The notes under the pieces: generated by a model
The model's database searches: none
Told to the model about the DNA's origin: nothing
The model's input: only the letters and a program-made list of their open reading frames with translations
Shown here: piece by piece, positions 58,892-64,000 of the stretch
How the letters are laid out: each line of letters starts with the position of its first letter
How positions within the stretch are numbered: the stretch's first letter is position 1
Translations under genes and position numbers: made by a program
NCBI GenBank assembly: GCA_001940995.1
Contig: MSHC01000021.1
Coordinates: 28,403 to 92,402 of the forward strand
DNA from: Ruminococcus sp. Phil15
GTDB lineage: Bacteria; Bacillota; Clostridia; Oscillospirales; Ruminococcaceae
Direction of reading: 5' to 3'
Length of the DNA stretch: 64,000 nucleotides

Positions 58892-58929
58892 TTTACTACC
58901 TCTTAAAACTTAAAATCCATAAACAAAAA

Positions 58930-59136
58930 CTACACCATTGTTCCTGCAATGCCATTGCCTTGATAGTCGGGATGTACCAATACATAGTGGATATATGTGA
59001 CCATTTCACTGTCGTCTAATGCTCGGAGCAATCCAACTAATTTATCGTTATCCCAAGCAGTTATAACGGTAGACGAGTGTTTAAGCGCCTTGCGTAATCT
59101 TGACGGATAATTGCCTGATACCCAGTTTACTGACAA
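58930..59136 (-). pseudogene. GNAT acetyltransferase remnant
   Basis: A 68-residue ORF with the first two thirds of a GNAT protein: VSGNYPSRLRKALKHS, VITAWDNDKLVGLLRALDD and VHPDYQGNGIAGTMV. It stops inside the acetyl-CoA motif, so the C-terminal half is missing. Coding text continues upstream of the ORF-track start without an ATG. It is a decayed fragment between the CPBP and HxlR remnants. Confidence 0.65.
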
Positions 59137-59215
59137 AGATAAATCCTGTGCCTGCTTTTCTGAAAATCGTTTTTCTTTTGTAAACGTAATATTGCCTATA
59201 ATAAACCCCTTATTT

Positions 59216-59388
59216 TTATTCGTGTTTCTTGCATTGTATCATCTTGCTTTCGCCGTCCTCTTTGCAGAAAGCTCCCAACCGCTTACAAATGCTATGTGTA
59301 ATCGGAACAACCGATTTACCCTTTTCGGTCAGTGAATATTCAACCTTTTTGATGCTCACAGCACATTTATCATATATTTTCTCTCAAA
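59216..59388 (-). pseudogene. HxlR-type regulator, C-terminal fragment
   Basis: On the minus strand about 57 codons read IKKVEYSLTEKGKSVVPI, then ICKRLGAFCKEDGESK, ending at TAA 59216. KVEYSLTEKG is the wing of the HxlR/MarR-like winged helix. The recognition helix and the start are missing behind an in-frame stop, so only the 3' end survives. Confidence 0.65.
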
Positions 59389-59495
59389 CATAATATAATC
59401 TGCTGTATACTCTGTTACTCGGTAATTTTGATTCCGTCGCTTTAAAATTCGTCCTGTTATTTTCCATTTAGGTATGTAAAATATCTTTGCTTACG

Positions 59496-59535
59496 AAAAA
59501 CCCTCTCTTGCTTTGAAAGACAAAAGAGGGTTTTT
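59496..59535. terminator. Terminator of tRNA-Ala
   Basis: AAAAACCCTCT and AGAGGGTTTTT form a stem that works on both strands; on the minus strand it lies just after the tRNA. Confidence 0.75.
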
Positions 59536-59538
59536 CCA

Positions 59539-59614
59539 TGGTGGAGCATACGGGATTCGAACCCGTGACCTCCACACTGCCAGTGTGGCGCGCTCCCAAC
59601 TGCGCTAATACCCC
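59539..59614 (-). tRNA. tRNA-Ala (anticodon GGC)
   Basis: On the minus strand the acceptor is GGGGTAT/ATGCTCC (wobble pairs), the D-arm is intact, the anticodon arm is CCACACTGGCAGTGTGG, the T-arm is CGGGTTCGAATCCCG, and CCA is encoded. Anticodon GGC reads GCC (and GCT). Confidence 0.92.
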
Positions 59615-59771
59615 TTGCATCCATATCTATATAATAACAGCTGGGCGCTATTTTGTCAATACTTTTTTATTTTGTTTTGAGACTCAAAAATGCCTCTGAA
59701 GCCTTGCAAATCGGTACTGTTCGTGATATAATTAATGTGTTATAGCTTTGAAAAAAGCGCTTTGTTCTGAA

Positions 59772-59898
59772 TATACATTATTTTTATGCATAAAATTGTG
59801 TAATTTTGCATAGAAATCACAGAAAGTATGCGTTTCTATGTATAACTAGCTGAAATTATACATAAAAGCTTGCATATATCTATGAAATGATGTATAAT
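59772..59898 (+). promoter_or_regulatory. argG promoter with candidate ArgR boxes
   Basis: TTGCAT (59870-59875), 17 bases, TATAAT (59893-59898) is a good promoter. Around it lie repeated palindromes built on TATRCATA: TATACAT...TTATGCATA (59772-59792) and TATGTATAA...TTATACATA (59837-59864), plus single half-sites that overlap the promoter. The pattern resembles ARG boxes, so repression by ArgR/AhrC with arginine is likely but inferred. Confidence 0.6.
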
Positions 59899-59938
59899 CA
59901 TAATAACATCACAATAACATTCAAAGGAGAAATTTGTT

Positions 59939-61168
59939 ATGGCTAAGGAAATCAAAAAGGTAGTTCTTGCTTATTCGGGAGGACTTGACACATCTATCAT
60001 CATTCCGTGGCTCAAGGAAAACTACAATAACTGCGAGGTAATTGCCGTATCAGGTAACGTAGGACAGGGAACGGAGCTTGACGGCCTTGAAGAAAAGGCA
60101 ATCAAGACAGGCGCTTCCAAGCTCTACATCGAGGACCTCACAGAAGAATTTATCACAGACTATGTTTACCCAACCGTACAGGCAGGCGCAATCTACGAGA
60201 ACAGATATATGCTCGGCACATCGTTCGCACGTCCTATCATCGCTAAGAGAATTGCCGAAATCGCAATCAAGGAAGGCGCAGACGCTATCTGCCACGGCTG
60301 CACAGGCAAGGGCAACGACCAGGTAAGATTTGAGCTTGCTATCAAGGCTTTCGCTCCCGATATGGAAATTATCGCACCTTGGAGAATTTGGGACCTCAAG
60401 TCAAGAGATGAAGAAATCGACTACGCCGAGGCTCACAACATTCCTCTCAAGATAAACAGAGAAACAAACTACTCTAAGGATAAGAACATCTGGCACCTCT
60501 CGCACGAGGGACTTGACCTCGAAAACCCTGCAAACGAGCCGCAGTACGAAAAGCCGGGCTTCCTCGAAATGGGCGTTTCCCCGATTCAGGCTCCCGACAA
60601 GCCGACTTATGTTACAATTCACTTTGAAAAGGGCGTTCCTACCGCAATCGACGGCAAGGAAATGAACGGCACAGAGCTTGTTTCAACACTCAATAAGCTC
60701 GGCGGCGAAAACGGTATCGGCCTTGCAGACCTCGTTGAAAACCGTCTTGTAGGTATGAAGTCAAGAGGCGTTTATGAAACGCCGGGCGGAGCAATCCTCT
60801 ACCATGCTCACGAGGTTCTTGAAACAATTACACTCGATAAGGAAACCGCTAGAGTTAAGCAGTATCTCTCAATCAAGTTTGCCGATATCGTATATAACGG
60901 TCAGTGGTATACGCCTCTCCGTGAAGCTATGAGCGCATTCGTTGCCGAAACGCAGAAAACCGTTACAGGCGACGTAAGACTCAAGCTCTATAAGGGCAAC
61001 ATTATCAACGCAGGCGTTACATCTCCGTACACCCTCTATGATGAAGAAGTTGCAACCTTTGACGCTGACGAGGTTTATAACCAGAAGGACAGCGCAGGCT
61101 TCATCAACCTCTTCGGACTCCCGATCAAGGTAAGAGCAAAGCTTGAGCAAAAGAGAAATAATAAGTAA
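59939..61168 (+). CDS. argG: Argininosuccinate synthase
   Basis: A 409-residue enzyme that joins citrulline and aspartate with ATP in arginine synthesis. The PP-loop [15 protein letters not shown] is at the N-terminus. [17 protein letters not shown] and [11 protein letters not shown]-like text ([11 protein letters not shown]) mark the substrate sites. The full family length is present. AAAGGAG precedes the ATG. It lies upstream of two small genes and then argH, the next enzyme of the pathway. Confidence 0.97.
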   Translation: MAKEIKKVVLAYSGGLDTSIIIPWLKENYNNCEVIAVSGNVGQGTELDGLEEKAIKTGASKLYIEDLTEEFITDYVYPTVQAGAIYENRYMLGTSFARPIIAKRIAEIAIKEGADAICHGCTGKGNDQVRFELAIKAFAPDMEIIAPWRIWDLKSRDEEIDYAEAHNIPLKINRETNYSKDKNIWHLSHEGLDLENPANEPQYEKPGFLEMGVSPIQAPDKPTYVTIHFEKGVPTAIDGKEMNGTELVSTLNKLGGENGIGLADLVENRLVGMKSRGVYETPGGAILYHAHEVLETITLDKETARVKQYLSIKFADIVYNGQWYTPLREAMSAFVAETQKTVTGDVRLKLYKGNIINAGVTSPYTLYDEEVATFDADEVYNQKDSAGFINLFGLPIKVRAKLEQKRNNK

Positions 61169-61208
61169 CAGCAGGTACTCAGATAAAATCTAAAAGGAGG
61201 ATTTTACA

Positions 61209-61649
61209 ATGGCTGACAATATCAAATACGAACACGAGCTCGACAAGAAGGTTGCTATCTCATACGACAGCCTTCCGAACTCCTCATTCGAGGACGTTAA
61301 CCTCGGAGATACAAAGTTCAAGAATGTAAACCTCAAGGGAGCTTATTTTGACGACGTAAACCTTTGCGACGCTAAGCTCAACAACATCAATATGAAGAAC
61401 GCAGATTTTACGGACATCTATATGGCAGATGCAAGATTTCTCGGCGTTAATATGACCGGTACAAGATTCGGCTGCAGCATTATGAACAACTGCGAATTTA
61501 AGAACCCTGTTATGAGAGGCGCAACCTTTGCACATTGCGACCTCACGAATGTCGAAATCAACGACTGCATTATCGACGGACTTAAAATCAACGGAATTGA
61601 CGTTTCCAAGCTCATTGAGCAGTACCTTATGGAAACAGGCAAGGAATAA
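61209..61649 (+). CDS. Pentapeptide-repeat protein
   Basis: A 146-residue protein made of about 15 imperfect pentapeptide repeats of the A(D/N)LXX type (for example SFEDVNLGDTKFKNVNLKGA, ADFTDIYMAD, TRFGCSIMNN). These build a right-handed quadrilateral beta-helix. It is cytosolic, starts behind AAAGGAGG, and lies 40 bases after argG. No specific role is known for such stand-alone repeats here; DNA-gyrase protection is known for some relatives but is not indicated. Confidence 0.8.
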   Translation: MADNIKYEHELDKKVAISYDSLPNSSFEDVNLGDTKFKNVNLKGAYFDDVNLCDAKLNNINMKNADFTDIYMADARFLGVNMTGTRFGCSIMNNCEFKNPVMRGATFAHCDLTNVEINDCIIDGLKINGIDVSKLIEQYLMETGKE

Positions 61650-61684
61650 ATCCTTAGAGTCAAAATCCCAAAGAATACAACAGG

Positions 61685-61745
61685 GCAGAGCGCCGGAGCT
61701 GAGGAACATACCCTCGGTTTCCCGCTTTGCCCATGTGGTTTTTTA
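61685..61745 (+). terminator. Structured terminator-like RNA
   Basis: GGGCAGAGCG pairs with CGCTTTGCCC over 10 bp (one G-U). An inner stem CCGGAG...CTCGG is possible, and the hairpin is followed by a T-run (GTGGTTTTTT). It ends the argG-pentapeptide transcript; a small RNA is a less likely alternative. Confidence 0.65.
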
Positions 61746-61780
61746 AAGAATACAAAATTTCGTTAAAGAGGGTGCTTTTT

Positions 61781-62344
61781 ATGGCAAACAATAAGCTTGT
61801 AGGAACAGTTTTCAGAGTTGCGGTAATCGTAGGCGCGGTAGGTTATCTCATCTCGTTTGCAGGACTTATGGCACTCGCTGCAACAGACGGCGACATCTTT
61901 GCGGAGGATACCGTTTCCTCGCTCCTGCGAATGACAACCGGTTTTAATATCGGATTTATCGCAGGCATTGCTGCGTTTTTCCTCAGTATCTTTTGCGCCA
62001 ACAATTACTGTAAAAAGATAAGCGCAATAGTAAGAACAGGCTTTGTCGGCATAGTAATGGGCATCTCATTTGTTGCATTCAAGCTTAACTCTATGCTCTA
62101 TACAATGTCAGGAGCAATTAAAGAGTATGGCGAAGGAGTCCTCGATATGACAGACAGAGAGCTTATCGACCTTCTTGATATCAGCAAGAAAAAGGCGGAT
62201 GAGTTTATCGAATTATCAAAATCCGACCCCGAAGAAAAGATGGCGGCGCTCCTTATCACAATTTTACTCGGCGCAGTAGTCTATGGTATATTAACGTTTA
62301 CCTCGATTCATTGGCTTGCAAAGGATAAGTCATCGGAAGCTTAA
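61781..62344 (+). CDS. Membrane protein of unknown function
   Basis: A 187-residue protein with four hydrophobic helices: two near the N-terminus, one central (TGFVGIVMGISFVAF) and one near the end (ALLITILLGAVVYGILTF). Between the third and fourth lies a soluble Asp/Glu/Lys-rich loop (MTDRELIDLLDISKKKADEF). I do not recognise a family. ATG 61781 with AAAGAGGG upstream is preferred over the ORF-track start 18 codons earlier. Confidence 0.6.
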   Translation: MANNKLVGTVFRVAVIVGAVGYLISFAGLMALAATDGDIFAEDTVSSLLRMTTGFNIGFIAGIAAFFLSIFCANNYCKKISAIVRTGFVGIVMGISFVAFKLNSMLYTMSGAIKEYGEGVLDMTDRELIDLLDISKKKADEFIELSKSDPEEKMAALLITILLGAVVYGILTFTSIHWLAKDKSSEA

Positions 62345-62442
62345 GACCACTTTCGCACGGCAGGGAATTTGCCGAACAGAGCAAATCGCCATGCTGGGCG
62401 TAATGAAACATAAGAACGCAGAAAACAGATATTAGTAGAATT

Positions 62443-62587
62443 AGCGTGAACAACTACGCAGAACAAAGTTTAAGGATAACCTGTTCACGCTTCAAATTCA
62501 ACTTAAAAATGAGACCCAGCCCATTTTTGTTTCCTTTGGAAACGCAGTTGAATTTAATGATTATTTTGTGCCGCCGCAGGGCGGCGG
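62443..62587 (+). promoter_or_regulatory. Structured leader of argH
   Basis: Four groups of perfect inverted repeats fill this stretch. AGCGTGAACA/TGTTCACGCT (62443-62491) comes first. Then AAATTCAACT/AGTTGAATTT (62494-62503 with 62546-62555) encloses two hairpins, AAAAATG/CATTTTT (62505-62528) and GTTTCC/GGAAAC (62529-62543), which gives a three-way junction. Finally CCGCCGC/GCGGCGG (62571-62587) lies just before the ribosome binding site. No known riboswitch consensus is recognised. Confidence 0.55.
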
Positions 62588-62601
62588 AATGGAGATTTTT
62601 T

Positions 62602-63978
62602 ATGGCAGATATGATGTGGGCAGGAAGATTTTCAAAGGAAGTCGATGAAAGAGTAAACGACTTTAATTCGTCTATTTCCTTTGACGCAAGAATGTATAAG
62701 CACGATATTATGGGCTCTATCGCACACGCTACAATGCTCGGAGAAAGCGGCATTATCGAAATGAGCGAGAGCTTGGCAATTATCGAAGGATTAAAGGGAA
62801 TTCTTGCGGATCTGGAAAGCGGAGAGCTTGCCGTTGACCCTAACGCCGAAGATATACATATGTTTGTAGAAGCGGAGCTTACTGAAAGAATAGGCTACGC
62901 AGGTAAAAGACTCCATACAGCAAGAAGCCGTAACGACCAGGTCGCTCTCGATATCAGAATGTATCTGAGAGATGAAATAGACAGTATCGTAAAGCTTGCG
63001 GAAAGCCTTATCGAAACAATAATAAAGCTTGCAGAGCAGAATATGACAACTATTATGCCGGGCTATACGCATCTGCAAAGAGCGCAGCCGATTACTTTCG
63101 CCCACCACGTTATGGCTTATGCACAGATGCTTCTGCGTGACAGAGAAAGACTTCAGGACGCAAAGAAGCGTATGAACGTCCTGCCGCTCGGAAGCGGAGC
63201 GCTCGCTTCGACGACCTACCCCATAAACAGAAAACGTGTCTGCGAGCTTTTAGGCTTTGACGATATCTCGCAGAACTCTTTGGACGGAGTCTCGGACAGA
63301 GATTTCTGTATCGAGCTTGCAAACGTTATCTCGATACTTATGATGCACCTTTCAAGATTTTCCGAGGAGATCGTTATGTGGTGTTCGTGGGAATTCAAAT
63401 TCATAGAGCTTGACGATGCCTTCGCAACAGGCTCGTCCATTATGCCGCAGAAGAAAAACCCCGATATTACAGAGCTTATCAGAGGTAAAACGGGCAGAGT
63501 GTACGGCGATTTGAATACGCTTCTCACAATGATGAAAGGCACTCCGCTTGCCTATAACAAGGATATGCAGGAGGATAAGCCTGCTATATTCGACGCAGTA
63601 GATACCGTTAAGCTGTGCCTTAAAACATTTGTCCCTATGCTTGACACAATGAGGGTGCTTCCCGAAAATATGAGAAATGCCGCCGCAAAAGGTTTTATAA
63701 ACGCTACCGACTGCGCAGACTACCTCGTTAAAAAGGGACTTGCATTCAGGGACGCATATAAGATTACAGGTACGCTCGTCGCTAAGTGTATCGAAAAGGG
63801 TCTGACCCTTGAAACGCTTCCGCTTTCCGAGTATAAGGCGCTCTGCGAAACCTTCGATAACGATGTCTATGACGCAATAAACCTTGAAACCTGCGTTATG
63901 CAGAGAAAAGCGGACGGCGGTCCCGCACCCGAGTGCGTTAAGGCACAGATTGAATATGTAAAAGCAAAGCTTTCGTAA
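62602..63978 (+). CDS. argH: Argininosuccinate lyase
   Basis: A 458-residue fumarase-superfamily enzyme that splits argininosuccinate into arginine and fumarate. It shows MMWAGRFSKEVD at the N-terminus, TARSRNDQVALD, GYTHLQRAQPITF, and the signature GSSIMPQKKNPD with the catalytic Ser. ATG 62602 follows GGAG and gives the usual length. The ORF-track start at 62446 adds 52 residues that translate the hairpin leader, so it is rejected. It is the pathway partner of argG. Confidence 0.96.
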   Translation: MADMMWAGRFSKEVDERVNDFNSSISFDARMYKHDIMGSIAHATMLGESGIIEMSESLAIIEGLKGILADLESGELAVDPNAEDIHMFVEAELTERIGYAGKRLHTARSRNDQVALDIRMYLRDEIDSIVKLAESLIETIIKLAEQNMTTIMPGYTHLQRAQPITFAHHVMAYAQMLLRDRERLQDAKKRMNVLPLGSGALASTTYPINRKRVCELLGFDDISQNSLDGVSDRDFCIELANVISILMMHLSRFSEEIVMWCSWEFKFIELDDAFATGSSIMPQKKNPDITELIRGKTGRVYGDLNTLLTMMKGTPLAYNKDMQEDKPAIFDAVDTVKLCLKTFVPMLDTMRVLPENMRNAAAKGFINATDCADYLVKKGLAFRDAYKITGTLVAKCIEKGLTLETLPLSEYKALCETFDNDVYDAINLETCVMQRKADGGPAPECVKAQIEYVKAKLS

Positions 63979-63994
63979 AAGGATATGAATTAAG

Positions 63995-64000
63995 ATGAAA
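63995..64000 (+). CDS. Possible start of the next gene (cut by window end)
   Basis: ATGAAA at the last six bases, preceded by AAGGA with normal spacing after argH. Too little is visible to name it. Confidence 0.3.

Noticed and set aside
55719-59400. Complete integrative element
   Set aside because: Only one mobile-element gene, itself split, is recognisable; there is no integrase, relaxase or transfer gene, so it is described as a relic.
62443-62594. T-box or known riboswitch before argH
   Set aside because: The T-box AGGGTGGNACCGCG element and known riboswitch cores are absent, so the leader is reported only as an unknown structured region.
1-64000. CRISPR array
   Set aside because: No regularly spaced direct repeats of 25-40 bases with unique spacers were seen, and no cas genes.

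Overview
The window looks like a chromosome segment of a gut Firmicute, most likely the Oscillospiraceae/Ruminococcaceae (Ruminococcus or Eubacterium siraeum-like). The base composition is moderate, sigma-A promoters and GGAGG-type ribosome binding sites are strong, and several starts are TTG or GTG. It encodes plant-glycan hydrolases (GH127, GH26), a Gram-positive type IV pilus set without a secretin, and a pair of arginine genes. This assignment is inference; no rRNA is present.

Layout. 0.1-3.8 kb: GH127 beta-L-arabinofuranosidase divergent from an AraC regulator, then a nitroreductase. 4.1-7.9 kb: an ECF sigma factor, a membrane-anchored partner (probable anti-sigma), and a transglutaminase-fold lipoprotein. 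Two near-identical promoters with the same spacing suggest that the sigma factor drives itself and the lipoprotein. 8.0-10.5 kb: a five-gene phage-like cassette (tail-type proteins, holin, NlpC/P60 lysin) without capsid or replication genes. 10.5-13.1 kb: a GT2, histidine kinase and response regulator operon. 13.3-19.6 kb: envelope glycan genes (phosphoglycosyltransferase, FAD oxidoreductase, two tandem GT-C paralogues). 19.6-27.6 kb: GH26 mannanase lipoprotein, an EAL protein with a beta-helix-like tail, an XRE regulator, and an OpgB-like phosphoglycerol transferase with a small membrane partner.

27.8-42.2 kb: a complete type IV pilus locus. It holds pilC, a PilM-PilN fusion, pilO, a PilX-like protein, two minor pilins, pilD on the opposite strand, pilB, pilT, and three major-pilin paralogues. 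Each major pilin has its own consensus promoter and intrinsic terminator. 42.2-46.0 kb: a YfhO-type membrane protein, MscL, two tRNA-Gln genes and a GNAT acetyltransferase. 46.1-55.7 kb: a tightly packed nine-gene glycan operon behind a consensus promoter. It encodes a YfhO-like protein, two nucleotidyltransferases, a GT-C membrane protein fused to a uridine-kinase-like domain, a HAD phosphatase, GtrA, GT2, a GDPD-like enzyme and a class II aldolase. I infer that it makes, activates and polymerises an unusual building block, and I consider it the best candidate for an undescribed system here.

55.9-59.4 kb: a decaying accessory zone. It contains a split, shortened DUF3991/TOPRIM mobile-element protein, an AT-rich orphan gene resembling immunity proteins, a CPBP protease broken by a one-base homopolymer frameshift, and remnants of GNAT, HxlR and possibly other genes. 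59.5-64 kb: tRNA-Ala, then argG behind candidate ArgR boxes, a pentapeptide-repeat protein, a small membrane protein, and argH preceded by a leader that folds into a three-way junction on paper.

All calls come from reading the sequence and family knowledge. No searches or folding programs were run.
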